Assembly (NCBI GenBank): GCA_002212985.1
Contig: NBMY01000121.1
Coordinates: 1 to 60,194, forward strand
DNA: 60,194 bases
Source of the DNA: Sphingobacteriales bacterium TSM_CSS
GTDB lineage: Bacteria; Bacteroidota; Bacteroidia; Chitinophagales; UBA2359
Direction of reading: 5' to 3'
The position numbers and the translations under genes were made by a program. Below are positions 17,586 through 26,066 of the stretch, in pieces (the first letter of the stretch is position 1; each line of letters starts with the position of its first letter). The notes under the pieces are model-generated. The model was not told the DNA's origin. It was given only the letters and a program-made list of their open reading frames with translations, and ran no database searches.

Positions 17586-17954
17586 ATGAACAAGTTATTA
17601 ACACCATTGGAACAGAAAGTGATGAACGTTTTGTGGAAATTAGAAAAGGCCTTTGTAAACGATATTCTGGAAGACTGGACAGAAGAACCGAAACCGGCCT
17701 ATAATACCATATCCACCACCATTCGCATTTTGGAAGAGAAAGGATTTATAGCTCATAAGGCATTTGGCCGAACACACCGTTATTTTCCGGTAATCAGTCA
17801 GCCCGATTACCAGAAAAATCTGGTAACCAATATCATACAGAATGCGTTTTCGGGTTCCTTGTCTTCTCTGGTATCGGCTATTGTGGACAATGAACAAATA
17901 AGTGACGCCGAAATAACCGCGATACAAGAGCTTATAAACAAAAGCAGGCAGTAA
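17586..17954 (+). CDS. blaI: BlaI/MecI/CopY-family repressor
   Basis: This 122-residue repressor has the family's winged helix in residues 1-70: 'LTPLEQKVMNVLWKLEKAFVND', cited in part, then 'YNTISTTIRILEEKGFIAHK' as the recognition helix and wing, and 'FGRTHRYFPVIS'. The C-terminal helices dimerise. In the classical system the sensor protease BlaR1 cleaves BlaI when beta-lactam binds. Here a BlaR1/M56 gene follows 28 bases later, and two operators overlap the promoter, so the pair is autoregulated. No beta-lactamase gene is adjacent, and Bacteroidota use such pairs for other signals, so the inducer is unknown. Confidence 0.93.
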   Translation: MNKLLTPLEQKVMNVLWKLEKAFVNDILEDWTEEPKPAYNTISTTIRILEEKGFIAHKAFGRTHRYFPVISQPDYQKNLVTNIIQNAFSGSLSSLVSAIVDNEQISDAEITAIQELINKSRQ

Positions 17955-17982
17955 TATATTCTTACGCACTTAACCAACAGCA

Positions 17983-19170
17983 ATGTTTAGTTCCCTTACC
18001 CAATACATTGTTATTACCTACTTGCTTTCGTGTGTAGGAGTAAGTTTGTACCTGCTGTTTGTCAGGGTAAAATTAAACGCCCTGCTCCAGAAAGGAGTTT
18101 TGTTGGGCATAGTGGCTTTTAGTCTGGCTTTGCCGCCGGTAGTAGATAAGTTTTCGAGCAGTTGGACGGGCAGCAATTACCAACCCTGCCTGCACCAGCA
18201 CCCCATACCGGAAGTGCTGCTTACGCAATACTGCCCCGAATCCGGCCAAGAAATGGAAATGTGTATTGAAATTGCCAACAAAGCCGAACATTTTTGCAGT
18301 TGCCCCCGCATTACGCAGGAAAACCTTTTGCTGTACAAAGCCAACCCCACCTACGATTGGCTATTGCAGCACGAGCAGCCGCTTAAAAAAGTATTTTGGA
18401 TTTTGGCTGTTTTACTGTTAGGCGGCCTGCTGCTTAAAACCGGCTACCTGTATTATATCGTTGTAACATCGGATAAAAAAACTATTTACCGAAACAACAG
18501 CCGTTTTATCATTCTTTTTCCGCCTAATCAAATGGCGGTATGCTCTTTCAGATTGCACCGGAAATATATTGTTTGGAACCAATGCATAGACATGCTGCCC
18601 GATGCCGAACAGGAAGCCGTTTTGTGGCACGAAATATCGCACCTGCAGCAAAAAGACACATGGTTTAAAATGTTGCTGCACCTGCTGCAACCTTTGTGGC
18701 TGCTAAACCCCGCCTACTACTTTGTGATAAATGAACTGGAGCGCATAAATGAGTTTATTGCCGATGAGTTTGCCGTATCTAAAACAGGTAATGCCCATTG
18801 GTATGCTACCCTGCTTTTAAAACTCAAAACACAGAAGCAGTTGCCTCTGGCACATTCATTTGCCAACAAAAAAACTTCGCGCCTTAAACAACGCGTGCAA
18901 TACCTGCTTAGCGGCCGCCGCCGCTCTTTGCTGCAATGGGCAATAACACTGGCATTTACCACGCTGGCGGCTGTTTCGCTTTCGGGTATGGCATTTTATA
19001 CCATGCCCGATGTATCAGAACAATTTGATAAAATAAAATTGTACCAACGTCTTAACCTCGAAAACAAAAAAACCGGCAAATCTGTTTTTTGTAAAAGCTG
19101 CCTCACCAAAAGCGCCTTTGAACAATCTGTAAACTCCGAACCGGTTAGCCCATGGGAGCCCAACTTTTAA
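17983..19170 (+). CDS. M56 (BlaR1-like) membrane metallopeptidase
   Basis: The 395-residue protein has three N-terminal and mid-chain membrane helices (about 8-27, 37-52, 136-160) and one late helix (318-338). The zinc-protease motif 'LWHEISHLQQKDTW' (HExxH at 216-220) is followed by 'NEFIADEFAV', which supplies the third ligand Glu257. In BlaR1 this domain cleaves the BlaI repressor. The extracytoplasmic part is short: there is no penicillin-binding sensor domain after the last helix, only about 55 residues with a Cys-x-x-Cys ('FCKSC'). A Cys/His-rich segment (69-108) between helices could bind a metal or ligand. Operon partner of blaI. Confidence 0.88.
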   Translation: MFSSLTQYIVITYLLSCVGVSLYLLFVRVKLNALLQKGVLLGIVAFSLALPPVVDKFSSSWTGSNYQPCLHQHPIPEVLLTQYCPESGQEMEMCIEIANKAEHFCSCPRITQENLLLYKANPTYDWLLQHEQPLKKVFWILAVLLLGGLLLKTGYLYYIVVTSDKKTIYRNNSRFIILFPPNQMAVCSFRLHRKYIVWNQCIDMLPDAEQEAVLWHEISHLQQKDTWFKMLLHLLQPLWLLNPAYYFVINELERINEFIADEFAVSKTGNAHWYATLLLKLKTQKQLPLAHSFANKKTSRLKQRVQYLLSGRRRSLLQWAITLAFTTLAAVSLSGMAFYTMPDVSEQFDKIKLYQRLNLENKKTGKSVFCKSCLTKSAFEQSVNSEPVSPWEPNF

Positions 19171-19516
19171 CTCCTCAATATACCGCAAATATTACCGGCA
19201 CTTTGGCTCCCAAGGGCACCGCTGCCCAACCAAACTCCAATCAAAATACTACATCCGGCATTCAAGATACGCACACCGTTGCAGAAGATGACTGCAGCAA
19301 TGGCGGGGATTATGCTGGCTTATGCACTCCTTTATACACTGCTTTGCCGCCTTTTAATCGGCTCATTGGCTGCGGCGGGTAGAATTACCCCGGCATACAA
19401 TGCGGCGGTTCTTTAAATTGCGATACCGGCACGGTTTTTGCAGTTTAATGTTGTTGTATATGAAGTTGCCCCATGCAACTGTTGCAGCATTCCTTTTAAC
19501 CCCAAAAACTAACGCA
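19171..19516. other. Region between the M56 and CREST genes, possible tiny ORF
   Basis: No confident gene. A plus-strand frame at 19288-19416 would encode a 42-residue membrane peptide ('MTAAMAGIMLAYALLYTLL' then a Gly/Ala-rich end), in the same frame as the M56 gene but after its stop. An overlapping frame at 19152-19382 has a Thr/Asn/Gln-rich composition. I see no ribosome-binding or family support for either. Confidence 0.3.
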
Positions 19517-20395
19517 ATGGTATCCAAACACAAACACTTTTTACGGCTGCCTTTCTACCTTGCCCTGCTGGTATTGGCAACTTTGGCCGTGCTGGCGTAT
19601 TACCCCATAGACACCACTATGTGGCGCAACTATGCCACTTCCTTTAATTTTGCCGATACATTTTGTGAGTTTACCCGCCTGAACCACCTGGTTCGGGAGC
19701 CACTCAATACACTTACAAACGTGCCTTATCTGTTTTTTGGAACGGTAATATTGTCTGTTACTGCCCGCGATGCCTACCGCAAAAATCGTATCAGCAAGTT
19801 GTATAACAACCTGCTGATACGCCATCCGGCTTATGGCTACACTTTAGGCATAGTGTTGGTGCTTATATTTATTTGCAGCACTTTTTTTCATGCCTCGCTC
19901 ATTGCACTGGCGCAACAGTTAGACATGGCAGGGGTAAATGCACTGGCACTGTTTCCTATTGCATACTCGGCACACCGCATATACAACTACTACCGTTTCA
20001 GGCAAACCTACCTTACCCGCCGCAGTTTACCGGCACTGTTTTTAGGTATTTTTTCCATAGCCACCATTATACTTACCCTGTTTAAATGGCAGTTAAATGC
20101 AATGGTGGTAGTGCCGTTGCTGGTAGCATTATCGGGCATATTAATTTTTCTGGCCGAAATGCTGTGCCCCAATGTTACCAATAAGCGCTGGCTGGCAGTT
20201 GCCTTCGGGTCAATTTTTGTAGGCATGTTTTTTTACGTGCTCGATGACCATAAAATTGCCTGCCATGAACACAGTATTTTTCAGCCTCATGCCATTTGGC
20301 ATGTATTTGCGGCAACAGGTGCCTTTGCACTCTACCTGTATTTGCGCAGCGAAAATATGCGGCACAAATTTATGGAATACCGCTTGCACCTTTAG
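19517..20395 (+). CDS. CREST-superfamily (alkaline-ceramidase-like) membrane hydrolase
   Basis: The 292-residue protein has seven predicted membrane helices and the signature of the CREST/alkaline ceramidase superfamily: 'FCEFTRLNHLVREPLNTLTN' after helix 1 (Cys-Glu and Asn-Thr), 'STFFHASL' (Ser and His ligand), 'LDDHKIACHEH' and 'QPHAIWHVFAATGAF' (Asp and His ligands). These residues bind zinc and hydrolyse amides such as ceramide in characterised members. Bacteroidota make sphingolipids, so a ceramide-like substrate is plausible; this remains inference. I start at 19517 ('MVSKHKHFLRLPFY'), the ATG just before helix 1; an upstream in-frame ATG at 19400 adds about 39 residues with no clear role. 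Confidence 0.8.
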   Translation: MVSKHKHFLRLPFYLALLVLATLAVLAYYPIDTTMWRNYATSFNFADTFCEFTRLNHLVREPLNTLTNVPYLFFGTVILSVTARDAYRKNRISKLYNNLLIRHPAYGYTLGIVLVLIFICSTFFHASLIALAQQLDMAGVNALALFPIAYSAHRIYNYYRFRQTYLTRRSLPALFLGIFSIATIILTLFKWQLNAMVVVPLLVALSGILIFLAEMLCPNVTNKRWLAVAFGSIFVGMFFYVLDDHKIACHEHSIFQPHAIWHVFAATGAFALYLYLRSENMRHKFMEYRLHL

Positions 20396-20430
20396 GTCGA
20401 TGCGCCGGAACTGCATGGCGCAAAAAGGGT

Positions 20431-21738
20431 TTATCGAACCACCAAACGCCGGTGCCAGGTGTTGTTATTGCCGGTGAGGCGAGCTATATAAAGCCCTTTT
20501 GGCAGTTGGCTTACGTCTATGGCGACACTGTGGGAAAGGTTTTGCTGTAATGCCAACTGCCCGTTCGCATTAAACAACTGCAGTTCAACATTGGGCGTAT
20601 TTACCTGCACCTGCAAGGTGCTTGAAACCGGATTGGGGTAGAACTGCACCGCTTCGGGCGCGGTTTGGACAGATGTAGCGGTGCTTCCAACGGTAATTTC
20701 CTGCGTATAAACCGATGTGCAGCAGTAGTTGGCCGCCGAAAGTCTTACCGTATAAGTTCCTGCTTCGGAAAAGGTATGGGGCGCGGGGTGGCGGGCAGTG
20801 GAGGTAGTGCCATCGCCAAAATCCCATGCCCACGAGGTGGCATAGCGCGTGTCGTTTTCAAAGGCTACGGTGTAAGAACCATCGGTAGCTACAAAGTAGG
20901 CAAATTCGGTAACAGGGGGTAATTCGGGTCCACCGCAAAGACTTTCTATGCCTATAAACACTCCCGAGTCGAGAACGCCGTCCATAACATCGGCCACTGC
21001 TAATTTTACATGGTAGGTTTGCCCGGGAATTACATACATAGGCGCTGCCAGCACGGTAGTAAGCCCGTCGTACTGCACAAAAGTACTGTCGGCATTGTAT
21101 GGCGGGGCGCTTCCGTCGCCGTTGTTTACGTAATAGTCAGTGTTGTCAATCATGTTTACGTTGTTAATGGCTACCGGTATATCGGTACCCGGAACCAGCG
21201 CAATATTGGTGTTGGGTTCGTAGCCGGGCCCGCTTACAAAAAAGGCAAAAGCATCGTTAAAACCCGAACCTACAAACTCTTCATATTCTTCGGAGCCAAA
21301 CACATACTCAAAATACAGCGTATCTTCATCTAAAGAAGTAACATCAAACTCCAGCACGCAGGCATCGTAGGTGCTAATGCCGAAAGTGCCCAAAGCAGCG
21401 TTAATATCTTCATCGCCGGGGCCGTTTGCAAAGGAAGATATACTGCCATTATTGTTGGGCCCGATGGCGTTTTGAATATTGCCCGATGTGAGCAAAATGC
21501 CTGCATTTAGCCCCACATTGCTTGCCGAGCCTTCAAAAAAGCCCATTTGTGCGGCGGTATCGTTGGTTACCCAACTAATGTTAGATACTTCAACGCAGGT
21601 GCCGCCAAAGAAATCTTCTACCATAACATCGGGGCTAACACTGCCGTCAACAAACAATTGCGCCCGCACAACAGAAGTGGCAGATAACAGAATTGCCAAC
21701 ACGGCAACGGGTAAAAACAGGGGTACATGTATTTTCAT
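20431..21738 (-). CDS. Secreted T9SS protein: choice-of-anchor L, PKD, sorting domain
   Basis: The 435 residues start with a signal peptide (to about 27, '...SVVRAQ'). A choice-of-anchor L domain covers about 40-265, with 'FGSEEYEEFVGSGFNDAFAF' and 'PVAINNVN' as its hallmarks. A PKD domain follows at about 280-352 ('WAWDFGDGTTSTARHPAPHT', 'TYTVRLSAANYC'), and then a type A T9SS C-terminal sorting domain from about 365 ('VQFYPNPVSSTLQV', 'GLYIARLTG', 'RRLVVR'). It should cross the inner membrane by Sec and the outer membrane by T9SS, and be anchored at the surface. Surface adhesion is a guess. It lies downstream of the small HTH gene with a 54-base hairpin between. Confidence 0.93.
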   Translation of the reverse strand: MKIHVPLFLPVAVLAILLSATSVVRAQLFVDGSVSPDVMVEDFFGGTCVEVSNISWVTNDTAAQMGFFEGSASNVGLNAGILLTSGNIQNAIGPNNNGSISSFANGPGDEDINAALGTFGISTYDACVLEFDVTSLDEDTLYFEYVFGSEEYEEFVGSGFNDAFAFFVSGPGYEPNTNIALVPGTDIPVAINNVNMIDNTDYYVNNGDGSAPPYNADSTFVQYDGLTTVLAAPMYVIPGQTYHVKLAVADVMDGVLDSGVFIGIESLCGGPELPPVTEFAYFVATDGSYTVAFENDTRYATSWAWDFGDGTTSTARHPAPHTFSEAGTYTVRLSAANYCCTSVYTQEITVGSTATSVQTAPEAVQFYPNPVSSTLQVQVNTPNVELQLFNANGQLALQQNLSHSVAIDVSQLPKGLYIARLTGNNNTWHRRLVVR

Positions 21739-21863
21739 GGCAACTCAATTTTTATGGTGGTTAAGAAATGAAGGCTAATATAAACAAAATATTGCGCCGC
21801 CTGAGGCAATTGCGTTTTTGGGCAACAGTATTTTCTGTTTATGTCGGGTGGCGGTCAAATAGC

Positions 21864-21917
21864 TAAGCGGGTACTGAAACTGCAACCGGTTATGGTTGTT
21901 TGTACAGTACCCGCTTA
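21864..21917. repeat. 54-base inverted repeat with 13-bp perfect outer stem
   Basis: TAAGCGGGTACTG (21864-21876) pairs exactly with 21905-21917. Inside, CAACC and GGTTG can form a second helix closed by a GGTTAT loop. No T-run follows on the minus strand, so it is not a standard terminator. It sits between the HTH gene and the T9SS gene, both minus. Confidence 0.7.
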
Positions 21918-22017
21918 TGTGTGGCATGGACTGGTAATACAGCGCAATTACATTTCTGTAAAGCATCTAAAGTAGGCAATACAACGGTTTCATTAGCTAT
22001 GTGCCAACCGGTTATTG

Positions 22018-22293
22018 TTAATTTTCATTGTCGTCGTCATGGGTAGTATCTTTACCCAATATTTCCAGAGCTTTGTCTAAGATGGCAGTGTCTTCCAGAT
22101 AAACAATGCCGCCGTTGGGGCCTTGCTCAAAGTGCACACCTACCGTTTCGCCACTGTCGTAATGGGTGCCACCAAAATAATTGCGCACCGTTTCTTCCGA
22201 TAAATTAAGGGCTTCGGCAATTATGTGCATACTGCCATCGGGTAAACTGTCTTTGATTTTTCGCAACTCGTTAAAGGTTATAGTCGTGTGCAT
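22018..22293 (-). CDS. Small HTH DNA-binding-like protein of Bacteroidota
   Basis: The 91-residue protein resembles a small, widespread Bacteroidota family usually called a DNA-binding protein. A helix-turn-helix is visible in residues 6-40 ('FNELRKIKDSLPDGSMHII', then 'ALNLSEETVRNYFGG'): the second half reads like a recognition helix. The later part has a Gly-rich turn ('EQGPNGGIVYLEDT') and a final helix, followed by an acidic tail. Its upstream region carries a 19-bp palindrome that overlaps the apparent -7 element, which would fit self-repression. Its targets are not known. Confidence 0.78.
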   Translation of the reverse strand: MHTTITFNELRKIKDSLPDGSMHIIAEALNLSEETVRNYFGGTHYDSGETVGVHFEQGPNGGIVYLEDTAILDKALEILGKDTTHDDDNEN

Positions 22294-22342
22294 AGCTTAT
22301 ATGGTTTTAATAATGTGAATAAAAAGTTTGCCTAAATTAACG

Positions 22343-22361
22343 GCAACTTTACCAAAGTTGC
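22343..22361 (-). promoter_or_regulatory. Palindrome overlapping the -7 element of the HTH gene
   Basis: GCAACTTT-ACC-AAAGTTGC is a perfect 8-bp inverted repeat. Read on the minus strand, CAACTTTG (22353-22360) differs from TAnnTTTG at one base, so the dyad covers the likely -7 box. The gene starts 50 bases downstream at 22293. Confidence 0.5.
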
Positions 22362-23135
22362 AACATTACGGGCGTTTTTTTTTGATTTTTTTTGCTTTTG
22401 CCGGCAATGGTTGTTTTTTCTCTGTAAAAGTGTTTTATGCCGCCATTGCACCAATTGGTTATAAAACGGAAACAGCATTTATTATATTGAATGGGCGGCA
22501 GAAATTAATACTTTTTAACCAAAGCGGTGTTGGCAGGTATTGCATTTGGGAGGATATTTGAAGCTGGTTAAGACAGTACCTAAACCGCTAAATTTGCGAA
22601 TGCACACACTTTTTGCTCAGCTAAATTAACATTTTTCAATTTTCAGAACAATGGCATTATGTAGTTTAGCAATGCCCGGGGGGGGAAATAATATATATAT
22701 AGCCCCTGTTTTATTGGCATTCAACCTCTTTGAAGTTGTGGCTATCGGGATGTTTTTTACCTCATGTTGCACATACGGCTATGCACATTTGGCACTTTTA
22801 ATGTCATGGAAACTGGCCGCTAAATTGCAATCCCCGAAAAAAAAGGGTGCGGAAAGTGAAACTAAACATAAACCCTTGAAGTGTACAATACTTGCCCTGT
22901 ATAAAACAGGATAGCTTTATAAACGGGTTGGGCTTAATTTGACAGCAAGTTTTTCAGGAACCATTGCATCAATGAGGCAACTTTTTACATTCTCCCTGTT
23001 CCCTGAAAAGAGGGAGTTTGCAAGGCTTGTTTTATAAGGGCTTGTTGACAAAAAGTAATATTTGCTTACGAAAATATTTAACCATTTGTTTTAAAACACC
23101 ATCATTCCGGGGATATAGACCTGTGCAACCAACTG
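22362..23135. other. Long gene-poor region upstream of the HTH gene
   Basis: About 770 bases without a confident gene. An exact -7 box TAAATTTG (22589-22596, plus strand) precedes a weak frame at 22651-22914. Near 22940-22990 the minus strand reads KVASLMQWFLKNLLSN then a stop, just after another stop, which could be the tail of a decayed gene; I cannot identify it. The run CCCGGGGGGGG at 22675 and an AT repeat (TATATATATA) are unusual for this window. Confidence 0.4.
22651..22914 (+). CDS. Possible small membrane protein (weak)
   Basis: This frame of 87 codons has one hydrophobic stretch ('YIAPVLLAFNLFEVVAIGMFF') and a Lys-rich end, and begins 55 bases after a perfect TAnnTTTG box. It shows no family motif, and its first codons cross the G-run at 22675. 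I give it only because of the promoter and its position in an otherwise empty region. Confidence 0.22.
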   Translation: MALCSLAMPGGGNNIYIAPVLLAFNLFEVVAIGMFFTSCCTYGYAHLALLMSWKLAAKLQSPKKKGAESETKHKPLKCTILALYKTG

Positions 23136-25766
23136 TTAAAAACCAATTTTACCTGTGCCATCGGTGCTAATGTTCAGGGCGTTGGGGTCGTCTAAAAAGC
23201 GCATGGTATCTAAGGTAACGGTATTTACCATTTGCTCGCTGCGCCTTTCGGTAGGCATTTCGGCCAGCATGAGGTGGTGTTTTTTTACCACTTCGGTAAC
23301 AATTTGGCGTATTACGCGGGCGTTGCCAAAATCTTTACTCTTTTTAAGAGTAAGTTGCAGTATAAAGTTTTCGAGGTAAGATTTGGCGGCGCTTTCCAGT
23401 TCCAGTTTTTCTTTAGCAAACATGCCTACGGCAATGGACAACAGTTCGGCGGCAGAATAATCCTCAAAAAGGAAATTTTTGTCGAAACGCGATTTGAGGC
23501 CGGGGTTCGATTCGAGAAACAATTTCATCTCTTTGGTATAACCGGCGGCAATAACCATAAACCTGCCACGGTCGTCTTCCATGCGTTTAAGCAATACTTC
23601 AATGGCTTCACGGCCAAAATCCTGTCCGCCCCCCTGCGACAGGGCGTAAGCCTCGTCAATAAACAGCCCGCCGCCCATTGCCTGCTCAATAACGGCTGCC
23701 GTTTTAAGAGCGGTTTGTCCTATATAGGCTGCCACCAGCATTTTGCGGTCGCACTCTACCAAATGTCCGCGTTCCAGAATGCCCAATGCTTTGTAAATTT
23801 TTACCAAAATCCGGGCGACAGTAGTTTTGCCGGTGCCGGGATTACCGCTAAATACGGTATGCAATGAAAAACTGCTTTGCAGGCTGCGGCCAATTTCGCG
23901 GTAGTATTTTACTAATTTTACAATTTCGTGTACTTCGTTTTTAATTTTCGTTAGTCCAACAAGGCTGTTCAGTTCGAACAGGGCTTCTTCCAACAGGGGG
24001 TTATCTATTGGCAGTAAAACGGCTTGCTTTTTCTGTTTGGCAAAAATTTTCTGTACGTCTTCCATGGTTATGGTAGAAAGGTCTTCGGCGGTTAGTTTTT
24101 CAAAATCGGCATCGGGGTTAGTCATGTTTCCCATAATGCGCAATCCCATATTTCTCTTGCCTTCTTCCACAATACCGTTCACATAGCGGGCATTTCCAAA
24201 GGTTCGGTCGCGGTTGCGGTAGGCTTCCACCACGTTCTGTTCTATGAGTTTCAATGTATCGGGGTGCAGTATTACATCTTTTTTCTTAGCGGTGTATTGG
24301 GCAATAGACATCAGTTCATCGGGTGTATAATCGGGGAACTCAATTACCTGTTTAAATCTGGAGGCCAATCCGGGGTTAGAGGCCAGGAACTGTTCCATTT
24401 CGCGGGTATAACCGGCGCAGATTATGGCAATATTGCCCGGTCCGTCAGACATTTCTTTAATAAGCACCTCTATCACCTCGCGCCCGAAATCTTTTTCATC
24501 GTCGCCACGGTTGGTTAAGGAGTAGGCTTCGTCAATAAAGAGTATTCCGCCTCGGGCATCGTCTATGGCTTTTTTGGTTTTTGGGGCGGTTTGCCCTATG
24601 TATTCGGCCACTAAATCGGCGCGGCTAATTTCGTGTACATCGCCGTTGGGCAGCACGCCTAAGCTTTTATAAATTTTTCCCAGCATACGGGCAACGGTAG
24701 TTTTGCCGGTGCCGGGGTTGCCCATAAATACGGTATGGAGGTTAAATTTTTCGGTTTCGGGCAATCCTTTTTTCTGGCGAAGTTGAATAAACTGCAGGTA
24801 GGTGGCAAATTCGTTGAGTTGTTTTTTTACCTCGGTGAGGCCGATAAGTTCTTCCAGTTCGGCTTTGGCTTCTTCAAAGGTAAGCGGCTGGGTTTCGGGC
24901 GGCTGCTGGTAGCTAATTGTTTGGACAAAGGCCGGCGTAGGATAGGATCCGGTAAAGGGTTCATCTTCATTGCCAACGGTAAAAGGAATAATTGACAATA
25001 CTTTATCCATAAACAAAACATGCAGTGTATAACTGCCCGGCACCCAAAAACCGGGGTTGCGGGTTCCATAGCCGGTATCGAGTACTATTTCCTGCGGTTT
25101 GTCGGAAATGTATTTAAAATAGCTCATGTAGGCTTTTACCAGCACATTTTCGGTATAGACATAAAACTGCAATTCGAGTGGAAAATAAGGCTCGTACTGG
25201 AGTTTGTTTTCAAGCGTCATTTCCAGATTTATATACCGGGTTTTATCATGCCCGAAAGCCTGCAGGTAAACGCGGTCGGCAATGGGTGTGCCTTCGTAAG
25301 GGCTTTCAAAAAGTTTAATGCTTTTAATGTTGAAATAGGGGTTTTCGGTAGCAGAAACCTGCCCGTTGTTCACGATGTAAAAATACGATTCGCCTACTTG
25401 TTCTTCTTCTATTAGAATTTGCCATTTGTAAATGCCTTTTTTCCAGTAGCCGGGGTTGGGTGTTCCCCATCCGTCGTGTACATATACCAGATTGACATCT
25501 TTGGCTACGGTTACCTTTTTATCCAATTTGGTAATTTCCTGGTTGGTGTTGTAGTCAATAAGGCGCATTACAATATTGGCTTCCCAGTCTTCTTCATTGA
25601 AAAGGATGTTATAAAATGAGAGTTCAATATTTACATAGCAGGCTTCGGTTTCGTCAAAAACAAACCGGTAGCGTCTGGCACCGGTAAACAGGCTTTCCAA
25701 TGAGCCGTACACCCGCAGTTCTTTGAATTTGAAATAGTCTTTTTTGCTACTTTTTTTACTAAACAT
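23136..25766 (-). CDS. Double AAA+ ATPase (CbbX/SpoVK-like) with tandem N-terminal beta-domains
   Basis: This 876-residue cytoplasmic protein has two AAA+ modules of the CbbX/CfxQ-SpoVK group. The first has Walker A at 349-357 (GNPGTGKTT), Walker B at 408-414 ('ILFIDEAY') and 'NPGLASRF' with the arginine finger near 470. The second has Walker A at 641-649, Walker B at 700-706 and 'NPGLKSRF' near 760. Each keeps 'YIGQT' in the pore-loop position, so both look active and able to remodel proteins. Residues 12-131 and 145-264 are a duplicated beta-rich domain; 'GWGTPNPGYWKKGIYKW' and 'GYGTRNPGFWVPGSYTL' occupy equal places 133 residues apart. I do not recognise that domain. It has no signal peptide and no obvious operon partner. 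Confidence 0.88.
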   Translation of the reverse strand: MFSKKSSKKDYFKFKELRVYGSLESLFTGARRYRFVFDETEACYVNIELSFYNILFNEEDWEANIVMRLIDYNTNQEITKLDKKVTVAKDVNLVYVHDGWGTPNPGYWKKGIYKWQILIEEEQVGESYFYIVNNGQVSATENPYFNIKSIKLFESPYEGTPIADRVYLQAFGHDKTRYINLEMTLENKLQYEPYFPLELQFYVYTENVLVKAYMSYFKYISDKPQEIVLDTGYGTRNPGFWVPGSYTLHVLFMDKVLSIIPFTVGNEDEPFTGSYPTPAFVQTISYQQPPETQPLTFEEAKAELEELIGLTEVKKQLNEFATYLQFIQLRQKKGLPETEKFNLHTVFMGNPGTGKTTVARMLGKIYKSLGVLPNGDVHEISRADLVAEYIGQTAPKTKKAIDDARGGILFIDEAYSLTNRGDDEKDFGREVIEVLIKEMSDGPGNIAIICAGYTREMEQFLASNPGLASRFKQVIEFPDYTPDELMSIAQYTAKKKDVILHPDTLKLIEQNVVEAYRNRDRTFGNARYVNGIVEEGKRNMGLRIMGNMTNPDADFEKLTAEDLSTITMEDVQKIFAKQKKQAVLLPIDNPLLEEALFELNSLVGLTKIKNEVHEIVKLVKYYREIGRSLQSSFSLHTVFSGNPGTGKTTVARILVKIYKALGILERGHLVECDRKMLVAAYIGQTALKTAAVIEQAMGGGLFIDEAYALSQGGGQDFGREAIEVLLKRMEDDRGRFMVIAAGYTKEMKLFLESNPGLKSRFDKNFLFEDYSAAELLSIAVGMFAKEKLELESAAKSYLENFILQLTLKKSKDFGNARVIRQIVTEVVKKHHLMLAEMPTERRSEQMVNTVTLDTMRFLDDPNALNISTDGTGKIGF

Positions 25767-25954
25767 TGTACAGTTTTTAAAATTAGCTGTGAGTTGAATG
25801 GAGGTGCTATTTTGCTACTGTTTGCAGTTTTTTGTTTTTGCTTATTGGCCCCCAAGCAAAGCGTAAAGGTAATTTATTTTGTATGAAAATGCACCGGTTG
25901 CGCGCAGGTATTTGGTAAATGTTTTAAAAAGCGGGGGCTGTTTTGGGCTTTGCT

Positions 25955-26066
25955 GCCATATACTTATAGCTGCAGGTACTTGAAATACTGGGATCAACGA
26001 CAACAGGGGGAGAAACTTTAAATGCACGCCATATATTTAAAGCTGCAGGTATTTGAAATACTGGAA
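25955..26066. repeat. Direct repeat duplicating the 3' end of the DUF6427 gene
   Basis: Two 39-base copies (25955-25993 and 26028-26066) match at 35 positions and are 73 bases apart. The upper copy includes the stop codon and last eight codons (QYFKYLQL) of the DUF6427 gene. The lower copy, past the stop, still encodes QYFKYLQL and a stop in its own frame, with third-base changes only. Confidence 0.85.

Noticed and set aside
19288..19416. A 42-residue hydrophobic plus-strand frame
   Set aside because: It has one membrane-like stretch but no ribosome-binding or family support; kept as a note only.
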